A stretch of 64,000 nt of DNA, from contig JH720343.1 in assembly GCA_000231825.2 (NCBI GenBank), positions 578,095 through 642,094 of the forward strand, in the 5' to 3' direction. Origin of the DNA: Tetrahymena elliotti 4EA (Eukaryota > Ciliophora > Oligohymenophorea > Hymenostomatida > Tetrahymenidae). Position 1 is the stretch's first letter, and the number at the start of each line of letters is the position of its first letter. A model generated the notes under the pieces. The model worked only from the letters and a program-made list of their open reading frames with translations. It was not told the origin of the DNA and searched no databases. A program made the position numbers and the translations under genes. This document shows positions 51,401 to 63,658 of the stretch, piece after piece.

Positions 51401-52247
51401 ACAAGAAAATAACTAAAATCTAGATTCAGATTCTATCTACAATGGAAACAAAAATTAAGAAATTGAACATAACTTTAATTAAAGTCCATTGAGTAAAATT
51501 ATTTACAATTCTTTATAAAAGTTTGAGCAACTATTGACTCTTTTTTATTAGAAGTTTAAGGTACAGGGGTATATCAAAAAGAAAGTGCTCAAAAGAAATA
51601 AATAAGACAAAATAATTTTTTAACCAAGTGGAAAGAAACAATTGTATAATCTGCTAAGTAAAATACTTCTGTGATAAAAAACTACAAAAAGCAAAAACCA
51701 GTAATTTAAGGAATTAATTGTACATTTTGCACAGGAGACTAAATAAATATTGTAAAATAATTATTTATATTTTCAAGAAAAATTTTAATGAATTATATAT
51801 GATAACTAGAATCAATTTTAATTTGTTATTCTTAATTATTATATTTATTAAATAATTATTTAAACCTAGATTTTAATGCCTTGTGGTCATAATTGTTGTT
51901 GTTCTGAATACTTAGACTAGTATGGTAATCAAGTGTGTCCTATTTGTCATATAAATATTATCTAAATAGTAAGTTTTATTGATTATTTTACAGTCTTAAA
52001 ATTACTATATATTTTTTAGGTTAAATTCTATGATTAAGAGAACAGTGATGATATTTCTTAAGAGTAATATAGAAAAAATAGTAAAAGTAAAGAAAGATAA
52101 AACAAATCTCCAGATAAAGCAGATGTTAATAAAAATGAACCAGAAATCTAATTTTTAGTTAATAAATAAGAATTTACAAACATAATGTATGAAAAGAAAG
52201 AAAAGAGTAATTTCAGTCAAGGATAAATTATATTAAAATATGAATGA
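48415..52247 (+). CDS. Copine with C-terminal RING finger (candidate E3 ligase)
   Basis: Start MGGGLFTPAQKTK. Exon 1 is 48415-48747; about eleven introns of 31-130 bp follow, giving about 1000-1050 residues. Two C2-like regions come first (VKFNIYDIDKYNHFGD; LKFELYQFYESRVKKELMGEF), then the copine/vWA domain: GGLNVQFFMAFDYSQISNN, PMYGMGARLPPSYTHHSNC, YKHIKPSSTLIFSD. After the usual copine end (FKNLPYCLLEKARKLRIPP, to about 50628) the same frame continues after a possible intron (50629-50688) into FDYLTLELGYKNEI. It ends in a C3HC4 RING: NCTFCTGDQINI joined to ILMPCGHNCCCSEYLD and NQVCPICHINI (51719-51967). The downstream part has no start ATG of its own. Copines bind membranes in a Ca-dependent manner; RING confers ubiquitin ligase activity, as in plant RGLG (MGGG start, copine domain, RING). 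A shorter alternative ends at TGA 50757-50759. Confidence 0.75.
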
Positions 52248-52904
52248 CATAAACAAACTTTAGTAACCTAAATTTCCATTTAATTTTGGAAATTATTTCT
52301 AATTTTTTGAATTAAACTATGTAATACCTTATATTTTATCTTTTTCACTAATTTCAATGTTACATTTTAAAATTTCTTTAAATCATAAGGACCAAAAATT
52401 TTGAAAAAATTTACTTTGAGAAGAACATTAATATATAAGAATCCACAGTATCTAATATTTTCACTTTAGTTAAATTTATGATGCATATTTCTATTATTAG
52501 TATTGCTTAAGATAAAAAAACTTTATTGATGAAAATCAATTAAAAAATAGTTTCGAAAGAATAAAATAAAAATTGAATGAAGTAAAAATTTGAAACTATC
52601 TACATCCATTAATTTTCGTAAAGCTACACATGAATGAAAATTAATTTTAAATAAATATTCCCAATTAACAGTGAGAGCAACATAATTAAAAATATATACG
52701 TAATATGGATATTATTAGTTAATATGGTTAAATTTAGATTCTCTTTTCATAAATTAGAGCTTTAATGGTTTTTTATTGGTGTTGTAATTAAAGTTATTCA
52801 TTAAATTTTTGAAAAATAATGAATATTTATGTTTGATATAGTATGATATTCTTTTAAACCTAAGAATTTAAATAAGTTTATGTTTTAAGCTTCTTTCATG
52901 CAAA
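52248..52904. other. Convergent intergenic region
   Basis: 657 bp between the copine-RING and eIF3b 3' ends. Nothing was recognised. Confidence 0.6.
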
Positions 52905-55900
52905 TCAGTTGTTAGGGTCTTCGATTTCTTCTTCATCAATGATTTCAGTTTAGACAACTCTTTCGTTTTCAATGAATTCATCATAAACAATATCAGTCTC
53001 ATCTTCTTCATCAAAACCTTTAATTAAAAGTTTTTAGTTTAATTTAACTAATTAATTTAATATTTAAGTTGATTAATTACCTAAGAGAGCAACTCTTTCT
53101 TGCTTTGTATCTTTCCATTCTTTTCTCTTAGCAGTTAAATATTCTAAGAACTTTTATTTAAATTTAAAATATGAATAAATAATTAATGATATTTTGTTAA
53201 ATTGTGTTACTTCTTATTTTTATTTGTCTCTTTTTTCTCTTCTCTCATGTTCTTTCTTATTAATAATCTTATCGTCTTCTTCTTCGTAGCTGTTAATTAA
53301 ATTGTTTTCTTTAGTTTTTTTTTAGTTTCGATAATTTTAATTTACATTTTTTTGTAGTCCTTGTAATTGGTTTGGATGGATTATTCCTACTTTTCATCGA
53401 GTAAGTGAGTAAGTCTAGGTCTCCAAATTATATTTTTAATACCAGCAGGGTCATTAATGGTATCCTTGAAAATTTAATCACCAAAAGCAGTCCAAATTTG
53501 ATAAGATTTTGTAACTTGAGAGCTGGTAAATATGTAACGTCCTGATTGGTCATATGCAGCATTATTAATATATGACAAGTTGTTATAAGATCTAGTAATT
53601 TCACTAATTAATTTGCCCTTATCCTTACGGGTGAAACCAGTTTCCATATAACCACAATATGAAGAACTAGTATCTTTATTAATCAAAACAAAGAAACCGC
53701 TGCTGTTAGAAAATAAGATTTCCTTTGTATTTTTATTGTTGAATCTACCAGCTTCTTTTATAGTATAACTCTTGCTTTCTTCTTCAATGTGGAAGATTTA
53801 AGTATGGTAAATCATAGTCTTTTATTCACCTCCTAATTTTAATTTTTAAATGTAAAATTTTAAATTTGTTCATGACTAAAAACTATTTTTCTTACTTAAT
53901 TCACCACCTTTGTAAATAAAACCAATACGACCTTGGTAGGGATCTACAGAATAAGTGTGAACTTTTTCGTTAATTTCATGTTCGCAGATATCCATTTGAC
54001 CTTTATTACGAATATTTGCAACTTATATAGTATAGGAAGTAGATTATTGATTGGATTTTTTATTCTTAATTTTTTTAATGATAGCAACAACGTATTATCC
54101 ATTAACGCTAGGGAAAATATCAATATCAGAACTTTCGCTACTAATAGTTCTCCACTTGAATTCTCTTCTACTAGGAATCTGTTTTGATAAAAAAAGGAGT
54201 TTATTTAGCTTATTCATATTATAACAAGATAAATTTAAATTACTTCAAACATGGAAATTCTAGTTGAGACTTGCTTATCATGTTCACGATGAGGTCCATA
54301 GTAAGAACATCCAATAAGAATGTTTTATTTGCTACTCCAGTAGAATTTTTAGACATTTCTAATATTAATTGAAGTAGGATTTCCTTGATTATCATTAAGC
54401 ATTTTCATTTCAGGGAGTTCATAAATGGAAACCTTGTGATCATCGATTTTACCAATATATTTACCATCATAACTCCACTTAAAAGTAGACCAAATGTCTT
54501 GTTATTTAGCTTTGAAAACTCTGAGTTTCTTAACTTCGTTTATCTACCAAATGATGAAATTATCTTCATTAGGAGCATCGACAATAGTTCCGTTATATGA
54601 AAGAATATAATTTTCACAAGGAGAGAATTCAATGTTTTTAACTTCAGCATGAGGGAAGAAAGAAAGCTACTTTAAATCTCTACCACCATATAATCTGAAA
54701 CCAGTTGATTAGATTTCAACCATGTAAGTACCGTTCTTGCTCCAAACAATTTCATTATTGGGGTTTTCAAGGGGTGTGAATAAGGTTTCGGGATTGACTG
54801 GAGCTTAACCTAATTTTTAACAGAAAAATAACAATTTAATAAAAAATATGTTTTTCGATTAATTATTTAATTTGCGATTAATTCTAATTGTAATTATTTA
54901 ATGAATAGAATCTTTTTCAACTTGCAAAAAGTAATCATTTAAAATTTTGAGTTTATCTTCATTAACAAATATATTATTAAAATTATTTTTATATGGCTAG
55001 TTTGCTTTTTTAATTGATTAAGAGAGAGATTTTTAATCCATTTTTAAAATAATTATCAAGTAGCACTTTGCTAACTAAGCTAAAATTAAAAAACTATTGA
55101 TTTATTAATTTTTTTGTTTTTTTTACACTGAAGGAAATAAAAATATCTTTTATTGAAACAAAGTTTTACCTTCTTCAGTGGGCTTGGATAAAATGTTTTA
55201 AAGTTCGTTTTCAAGATGGGAAACCCAGTAGCTATACACTTTGTTACCGATTTATAATGACACTAAACTTTTTCTGCTTTCTTAGTTCCATTCTAAAAGT
55301 TCTCTTTTGGGCAAATTAACAGGAGCTGCGAATACATCGGGACAATCAATAGCTTATTAGAAACTATACAAAGAATAAGCACTCAATTAATATTTCATGA
55401 ATTTAAGACCATTCAATTTATTTAAACCTTCTTAAGCACTAGTAGCGTTATCGAAAGAAAGAATTGCGATACTATTTGATTTAATTAATAAAAAATAAAT
55501 TTAAACTTGATCTCTTTTGTATGATTACTAATTTTCTATTTAAAAATAATAATTCAATCATTTAATTGTAAATTTGATTGAGTAAATAGGCTTATTTTCA
55601 TAATCCTTATCTTATTTAGCTAACATTAGTTAGCTGTTTTGTGATTAACTCTAAAACACTTAAACTTAATAAATAATTTACCCTTAAAAGTTTTGATCTT
55701 AGTCAAGTTAGAATTCAATTACTTTAATCTTTTCAAGAAGACCAAGAGGCTAAAGAATTTTATTTTAGAAGACAGTTTTAAATAAATGAGTTTTGGATGC
55801 TTCAGTATTGGGTAAACCAGTAACTATAATGATTAAAAAATATTTTATAAAAATAAGTTTTAGTAAAATAATTGTATAATTAATGAATGCATTATGTGAC

Positions 55901-56126
55901 GTAAAAAAGTCGCTAATGATCATCGTTTATCTAGACATTATGCAAAATATAAAGGTGAATTACCAATAATAAACTCATTGTATGATCTATCTAAGAATGG
56001 CTTTTGAATATAATCTGAGCTCAATTCTTCCTATTCTTCTTTGGCTTTTGCTTTTAAGAAAGGCTCTAATTCTGGGGTATCTTTTAATTCTTAAGAAAAA
56101 TCTATTTCTTTATATAAATCGACCAT
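52905..56126 (-). CDS. EIF3B: Translation initiation factor eIF3 subunit b
   Basis: Minus strand, multi-exon, starting MVDLYKEIDFSQELK. YIQKPFLDRSYNEFIIVTGLP begins the RRM, the usual eIF3b opening. The centre is the eIF3b beta-propeller, seen as NEIVWSKNGTYM, FRLYGGRDLKQ, VKNIEFSPCENYILS, FIIWQINEVKKLR, STFKWSYDGKYIGKI and VSIYELPEM. Towards the end come YDQSGRYIFTSSQ, SYQIWTAFGD, and IKNIIWRPRLTHLLDE, matching the conserved WRPRPPTLL block. The C-terminus is acidic (FDEEDETDIVYDEFIENERVV). It is a core scaffold of eIF3, binding the 40S subunit through eIF3a, g and i in the cytoplasm. All expected parts are present, with no sign of decay. Its codons are less AT-rich than those of neighbouring genes, as expected for high expression. 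Confidence 0.92.
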
Positions 56127-56835
56127 TTTTATATGTTTTGTGCCTGTTTTTTAACTCTTTTCCTAATTATTATTGTTTGTTTTTATTTAATTAATTTTAA
56201 TGTATGTGAGTATCTTCTTTTAATTAATTTGTTTTATTAGATAATTATCTCTATACAATTTTGAAAGAATCTTTTTTCCTATTGAATTTAATTTAATATA
56301 TATAATTAATAAAATTATGGCTATTTCTCCCTAAATTTGCCTCCTTATTTAGCTTTTCTTAATAATATAAAATATATTGAAATGTCTATTATTACAAGCT
56401 AATTAAATATTATTTAAAAAATTAAAAATATAAAATCTACATTCTTTTTTCTGTTTATAATAGTTCAAAGCATTAGTTCATTATCTAAAATATTTTAATT
56501 AAACATTTACATTCTTTATGAATGTCTATTATTATGCCATATTCGTTAAAAATCTTATTTTTATTCAATTTCATTTCATAAATATTAAACAAATAATTAC
56601 TATTAAGTTTAGTAGGAATGAATACATTTTTTATTTTTCCAATATTTTATTAATCTAATTTTCAAAATGTTTCATTTTATACTAAAATTTATATAAATTG
56701 ATGATTAAAAACTGTGTTAAACAATACTTATTATATAAAATTTTTTAAGTCTTTTTTGAATGATTATCTTTAAATCTATATTTAAGAAGAAGGTATGTAA
56801 TATTTACAGAATGAAACTTTAATTTTAAATTAAAT
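56127..56835. other. Intergenic region
   Basis: 709 bp between two minus-strand genes. A/T-rich, with nothing recognised. Confidence 0.6.
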
Positions 56836-58341
56836 TCATTTTTTCTTTTTGCTGCCTTTTTTACCTTTCTTTTTTTTATAAAAAACTTTATACCAGGCAT
56901 CATACTTTCTACTCCAAATATCTTCTCTAAACATAACTGACCTTTCTCTAATACGATTTTCCATTTCCTTTAGATTCCAAGATCTAATTGAGTGGTCAAA
57001 TGAACCACTATAAAGCATATTGTCTGCAAAATCTATAGAAACTACTCCATCTTCATGTCCAATAAAATCTTCAACTAATGTCACTATCAAAATAATAATT
57101 TTCAAAATTATTGAAATAAAGTATTTGTAAATTTTTACATTTAGTTGAAAGATCCCAAACTTTTATTCTACGATCATCACCACCAGTATAAAGATAATTA
57201 TCTAAAATTTTCATACATAAAATCCAATCTTTGTTATTTTCTATAATATAACTTGGTTAAACATTATCTTGATCAAGTGTATCTAAGTTATAAATCTCCA
57301 TAATATTGTCAATTGTAGCTATAATAAGTTAATTTTCATGAGTTATAAAACTAGTAACAGAAGTACTAGTGAAATGAACACTCTTAGTTACTTTAGAATT
57401 CTATTATTTTTATTTAAAAATAAAATTATTAAAATGTTTTATCAATTTTTAATAAAATTCTACATCACTATTTATCTCGACAAAAGTATTTTTATTAGTT
57501 ATTGCTTGAATGAATTTTTTGCTTATCCTCATCAAGTTAACAGGTCCATTCAGATGATATATCGTTTCATTCATACCATTCTAATAAAATTTTTGTTATA
57601 AAGAGAATATTAATAATCAAATTATCTGTGCTTTTAATGTTGTGCTTTACCATTGTATCCCATACTCTTATAGTACTATCAAGAGATGCAGAAATAAGTA
57701 AACGTGTATTCAAAAATTCCAATTCTGTAATTGCATCTGAATGCCCTTTATAAAGAGAATTCAAGCTGCCTTCTTTTATATTCCATGAACAAATCAAGCC
57801 ATCTTCATAACCTCCATAAACAGAATTTTCACTAAAGCATGCTGCTGTAAATTAATCAATAGTCTTTTTTGAATCCTTTAATATAATATAAGTTGCTTCA
57901 AATCCTTTAATTTTGTCATTATTTTTACTTTGTTTTTCTGTTATTAAACATTTTCTTCCTCTCTATTTACATCATCATCATCTCCTGATTACTAATCATC
58001 ATCTTTTTAATAAGCCATCTATGAAGTGTCATTTCCGTCTCTGCTTAATAATAACTTAACAGTAATTTTACGCTCAATCAAATCCCAAGCTAATTTATAA
58101 AAAACATAATATTTTTAATTGCTAAAAGCTTCTATGCCATTAGTTTTTTTATATTTTTAATTTTTTTAATTCCTTTTCTTAATCTAAATCATTCTGAAAG
58201 TTTACCTCTAATACAACCATCTTTAGATGCAGATAAGAGTAGACCAGAATCAGGACCATAAGGAGAGTAGATCTTGATAACTCCATCCTTATGACCTTTT
58301 AACTTATCTTTATAGGCCTTCGATTTGAAAACCTTTTTCAT
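56836..58341 (-). CDS. WD40-repeat protein with Lys-rich tail
   Basis: Minus strand, multi-exon, starting MKKVFKSKAYKDKLKGHKDGV. At least five WD40 blades are visible: GLLLSASKDGCIR, the ICSWNIKEG blade, LLISASLDSTIRVWDT, LYTGGDDRRIKVWDLS, and MLYSGSFDHSIRSWNLKE preceded by FIGHEDGVVSIDF. An acidic insert (DDDQQSGDDDDVNREEE) interrupts the propeller early on. The C-terminus is a basic run (KKKKGKKGSKKKK). The pattern is generic, and no specific orthologue was recognised. A scaffold in RNA processing or a ciliary complex is equally possible. Exon joins near 57130-57330 and 57600 are inferred. Confidence 0.75.
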
Positions 58342-59566
58342 TTTCGCTAATGAAATATTAAAATAATTAATGTTAATTAATAATATAAAATTTTGAAATT
58401 AATTTAAGATAGTTTCTTTTTTATAATATAACTATCTTTTGACTTATCTATTATACATATTCGATATTTTTTAAGTATCAATTTATGTAAATATTCAAAT
58501 TAATTAAAGCAAATGAATAAATACCACTAATTTACATAAGCAAGTTATAATAATTTATTTAAGATTTAATTCATTTATTTAGATTAACACAAAATCAAAA
58601 TAATTTTCTCTAACTTCAAATTAAAACTACTTTTTTCGAAACAATCAAGTAATTTTCATTTTCATTCCTTACTCTTAAAATATTTTAAAATTAGAACATC
58701 CCTCTACAACAAAATCAAAAATTTACTACAAAAGTATACAAATTTCTCTAAAAATAAAAAGTGATAAATATTTTTTTGATTATTTAAAAAAATTTTCTAA
58801 AATTATTAATACTACTTTAAAATAATATATAAAAAGAAAATGCTTTATTTTTAATTTTAACATACTGTCAATTGTGGTTGGTTTTCCATTTTTTTGGAAT
58901 ATTATTATTTTTAAAGATAAATTTTTATCCAAAATTTTAAGTTAATGATAAAAAATAAATCAAATATTTCAAAAAAAGTAAAATTCTAGTATATTTGAAT
59001 TATTTTAATAATATTTTTATTTTTATAAGTGTGTGAGTAACACTGATAAAAGAAATAAATAATTTTGAATGATTGAAAAATCATAAATGAATAGACAAAA
59101 TAAAATAGAAAGAAATTTGAGGAAATATAATGTGCCAAATAAGCTGATTTATTATGTTACATGATATTTTTTATATTAATATCATAAAAAACTTATACTC
59201 CACTTTAAAATCTATTTTTTTAATTTCAGATTTTTATCCACCTTTCTTATCAAATTGCAAATTCAACTAATTAATTATTTAGTATTAGTGCAGTAATTAA
59301 TAGAAATAATTAATTCAGACAAAATTTTATTATAAATAAAAATTAGCACATCATAAAAAGATATAAATTATCAAAGCAAATAGTTATTTAGTGATTCTTC
59401 ATCATTATTAAATAGTTCTTTAAGATATACTTTTAATTTTATATAGTTAGCTCTAGCTCATATCATAAATTTAGAATAGATTTTCTATTAGTAGCAGATT
59501 AAGTTATTTCATAGATTAATAATACATTTTTAAATTTATAAGAATAAAAAAGAATACATTTATACA
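58342..59566. other. Divergent intergenic region
   Basis: 1225 bp between a minus-strand WD40 gene and a plus-strand transporter. No exon was recognised on either strand. Confidence 0.6.
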
Positions 59567-61603
59567 ATGTAGGTAGAAGAAGATAATCATCCTCATCTTC
59601 AACTTGAAGAAGAATAGAAGTAATAAATTGAACAAGAGTATGAAGCCAGTTAATCAATACCTATCAATAAACCATAAACTTAGTTAAGCGAAGAAAAGAA
59701 ATAAATTATCATCAGAAATCAAATTTTTGTTTTTGTTCTAACATTTTTGGCATATGCAGCTATTCATTCTACAAGAACTGCTTGGTCTGCTTCTAAATAG
59801 AGTCTAAAAGAAGATTTAGATGAAAAAGATGATCATTATTTAGGTTTAGTAGATACTTGTTTTTTATTGTGTTATGCCCTCTCAATGAAATTTTTAGGAG
59901 GATATTCAAGTCGCTTTTAGATTCAGTATTTTCTTGGTTTTGGTATGGTCAGTGCCTCTGTCTGTCTGCTTGTCATTTATTTTATATGCTAAGTTAGTAT
60001 TAATAAAGGATTCATACTTCTGATGATGATGCTAAATGGAATAAGCTAATCAACAGGATGGCCTTCAGTTGTTGCTTGTATGGGAAATTGGTTTGGAAAT
60101 GGTAAGAAAGGATTATTGATGGGTATATGGGGTACTAATGGAAATGTTGGAAATATGATTGGTTATTTTATTTAAGATCTTGCTGTTAATACCTTAGATT
60201 TGAATTGGAAATTCGTACTTTTTATAATAGGTATATTCCTCCTAGTAATTGGGTCTATTGTAATCTTTAATCTTGAGCCATATCCAAATAAATTAGGCAT
60301 ATCAAATGAAGATTTAGAAACATTTTAACAAAACTAAAACAAAAAGTATGCAAGTAATGAAGTTAAAAATGGTGAATAATAATAAAATGACGATGATGAA
60401 AAGCGTAACCAAACAGTAGTATTAGAGATGCCTAACAATTATTATGCCTTTTAGGATGAATCTTAATAAAAATAGGACTTGCAAGATAGCAAAATAGATA
60501 ATCACAAAAAGGAGATAAATATAGAAAGCTCTTAGAAATAGGATGAAGAAGTAAATCATAACTATAATCAAGGGTAAAACCATGCTGAAAATAATCACTA
60601 AAAATAGCAAGTAAACATGCAAATAAATGTAACAGAATCTAATTCTAAAGATTAAATTTTTGTTTAAAATGGATCACCAGTTTAAATAAAAGAAAAGTTA
60701 AATCCTGAAAAGAATCATGATTAATATAACGATGAAGAGGATATTTCCTCTCCCAACAGCAATAATAGCATTAATATCAATATAAACAATAATAAAAATA
60801 ATAATGAGCATGATGATATTTCTGAAAATAACAATGATAAAGTTAAAATTTATGAAGGAGAAAACAATTAAGCTTATTAAAATGATATCTCAAATTAGCA
60901 AGACATAGAAAATTCTGAATAAAAGGAAAATAGCACTCAATAAAATATAATATAAAACCCATCAAAATAAGAAGAACAGCTCAATTTTTTTAATGCTTGG
61001 TTTAAAGTACCAGGATTAACCATGTTTGCTTTGACTTAAGGAGGAGCTAAAGGCACAATCTATGGCCTAATGTTTTGGCTTCCTATATATTTGTAAGAGC
61101 ATGGCTTAAAAAATTAAGCTGCTTTTATTTGTTCTATGAATGAAATAGGCACTTTAGCAGGAGGTTTACTTTTGGGTATGCTGATAGATAAATTCAAAAT
61201 GAAAGCCACAACTATAAGTATATTCCTTATTGTAAGCGGCATAATTATGTTTATAATCCACTTTCTGCCTTCCGGTGTTGCTGCTCCCTATTATGTATTT
61301 GTATTACTTATTGGTGTATGTCTTGGTGGTCCCTATACAATGTTAGGTGGAGCTATAGCAATTGATCTTGCATAGTAACCAGAAGTCAAGCACTTTAAAA
61401 ATGTTACAGCCCTTTTAGCTGGTATTATCGAAGGATTTGGGTCTTTTGTAGCTGCATTTGTTCAAATTATAATTCCCTTTTTTGGATAAAAATATATATT
61501 CCTTCTTTTTACATTTTCTTGCTTGTCTTCAAGTTTCTTCTTATTGAAGAAAGCAAAATTAGAAATATTAGAATCACCATATTATAAGTACTTTCAGAAA
61601 TGA
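59567..61603 (+). CDS. SLC37-type major facilitator transporter with long Gln/Asn loop
   Basis: Single exon, 678 residues. A 46-residue polar N-terminus leads into membrane segment 1 (IFVFVLTFLAYAAIHSTRTAW). Then come SLC37/GlpT-like features: SKQSLKEDL, YLGLVDTCFLLCYALSM, NGISQSTGWPSVVACMGNWFG, LLMGIWGTNGNVGNMIG. The first half ends near residue 234 (NLEPYPNKLGI). Residues of about 236-472 are a loop of Asn, Gln, Lys and acidic residues. The second half resumes NAWFKVPGLTMFALTQGGAKG and ends with six more segments. SLC37 proteins exchange sugar phosphates or glycerol-3-phosphate for phosphate, often in the ER; the substrate here is inferred. The loop is about three to four times longer than usual for the family, which is the odd feature. 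Confidence 0.85.
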
Positions 61604-62142
61604 AGGACAATGAGATTTGAACTATAAATAATAGATCTTAACAAATTTACATTTCAAATAACAAATCAATACATAATTTATTCTATCTTTCTTTACATGT
61701 TCAAAATTTTATTTTGTTAAAATAGCTTAATTCATTTGCTAATATTTTATAATAGTGTATCAAGTTTTTCACAATATTTTCTTAAGTTTGGTTGAGCCAA
61801 GTTAAACTTTTGTATAATTAATTAATTATAGCTTTTTATTTATGACTGAGTTTATGTAAATGATGAGTTTGACAAAAAAAAATGTGTTTTTTAAGTTTCT
61901 TAAAATAACAATTTCAAATGTTAATCATTATTAGATTTGTAGGTCAGGTGTTAAATTATTTTTTGTTGTTCAATCTTTCAAAAATAAATAAAATTGCAAA
62001 AAAAACTGTAAAAGTTGTTATTATAACATTAATTAACAAAAAAGGCCAGCATAAGCAAACAAATAAGAAAAAATATAATTAAAAAAGTTTTAGATAAATC
62101 TGATTGTTTACAAATATTTTAAGAATTATCAAGCAACTCAAA
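61604..62142. other. Intergenic spacer
   Basis: 539 bp between plus-strand genes. Nothing was recognised. Confidence 0.6.
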
Positions 62143-63658
62143 ATGTTTCGTTAAATTCCCGTTTAAAGCAAAATATGTTTTCAGAGAGAGCATGAAAGGA
62201 AGATTATGCTTCATGAAAAAAAAATTAAAAACATGAAAAAAATGATTGATAATGAAGCTCCACCACAATATGATTTTTTAGTTAGTAGAAAGAAAAAAGA
62301 AGCTTTGTAATAATCAAGAGGAAATGAAATCTAAAGAGAGAATAAAATTTTGATCCATAAGCTGACATAAATTTTGCACAGAAATAAGAACCCTTAATAG
62401 CAATCACAACAAAATTTGCATGGATCAGTGTTTAGTTCTTCTCTTTACAGCAGTACAAATCCATTTAACACAACTAAAAATAGTCTCAATTAAGCTTTGC
62501 GTAAAAAGGAATTTGTAAAAATAGTCATAGAGAATTAAGCCTTGCTTAAGCGTATTTAAAGCTAAAAATCAGAATATGATGTAAGAGCATGGGAAAAAGA
62601 ACGTATGAAAAATGAGAAATATATTTCTTAAATATCAGAGTATTAATATAAAGATTTTAAACCAAATAAGACTCATGTCAAAATGGGTATATGGAGAGAT
62701 AGATAAAGCAGCTAGCCAGTACTCAGTAATATTTTTAAAAATTAAATTCTATTTTTGCTTGTTTCTTTAAAAATATTTAAATTTGATTTCCAAATTTGGG
62801 CTTCTTTATTAAAAAATAATTTTAAATAGGTAAAAAACCAATAGGAAAGCTCGAGCCTCTTTTTAAGAATAAGAACTCATCAAGAATTATTTATAAAAAT
62901 GGAAAGAAGATTGGCTCATTTATTTACTTGGTAGAGATAAAAGTATAATAAGGGTAAATATCTTATTTTTCTATTTTAACTTATTAATGATTGATAACAT
63001 AAAAATAATCAACTTAGTATGCTAACTCATTTTTTATTATATTAGATATTTTACTATACATCTTGAAAATCTCTAAAAATAGCCTAATCAGTATAAAATA
63101 GAACTAAGTGAGGAAGAAGGTAAACTAATTATTTATTTAGTTAATATAAATATATATTATTAATATATATTAGGGATGTATATTCTAATAAATGAATGTA
63201 ATAATGACCCAGAACTTTTATTGGAAAGAATTAGAATTGATGAAAAAACAAAATCATTCTTCTTTAAAAGAAACGCTGACTATTAAGATAAAGAATCAGT
63301 AGCTAATCACAATTAATAAGAAGATTCTATAAATGACCATAATGATAATCAAAATCATGGTAGTGTTTCACCAACTAGTTAATAAAATTAAAAGCATAAT
63401 AATTTAAAAGTTACTGAAGAAAAAGATGAAGAGGAAGAATAATCTATTGTAAAATCAAAAATAAATGATCACAATCATTCTGCTAATTATTAGATAGAAA
63501 ATGATTCTCATGAAAATGATAAGGTAGATAATACAATAAATAATAAAGAACAAAATGAAATTTAAGAATAGAACCAAGAAGATGTAAAACATAAATAAGA
63601 AGATAAGAATAATCAAGAAGAAGAAGAAGAATATGAAGAAGATAATGAAGAAAATTGA
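62143..63658 (+). CDS. CFAP97/Hemingway-like ciliary protein
   Basis: About four exons start MFRQIPVQSKICFQRE. The N-terminal 220 residues contain the CFAP97/hmw pattern: IQRENKILIHKLTQIL, then ENQALLKRIQSQKSEYD followed by VRAWEKERMKNEKYISQISEY. The ALLKRIQxxKSxYDxxxWE core is characteristic of the family (KIAA1430, CFAP97D1). A small beta-like region follows after an intron (SRIIYKNGKKIGSFIYLVEI). The C-terminal 130 residues are Asn/Asp/His/Glu-rich, ending EEDNEEN. Family members are needed for normal motile cilia or sperm flagella in animals, so an axonemal role is expected in a ciliate. Confidence 0.78.

Noticed and set aside
53474..53686. Independent small gene on the minus strand
   Set aside because: It is an internal exon of eIF3b; its sequence continues the propeller and leads into the IWRPR block.
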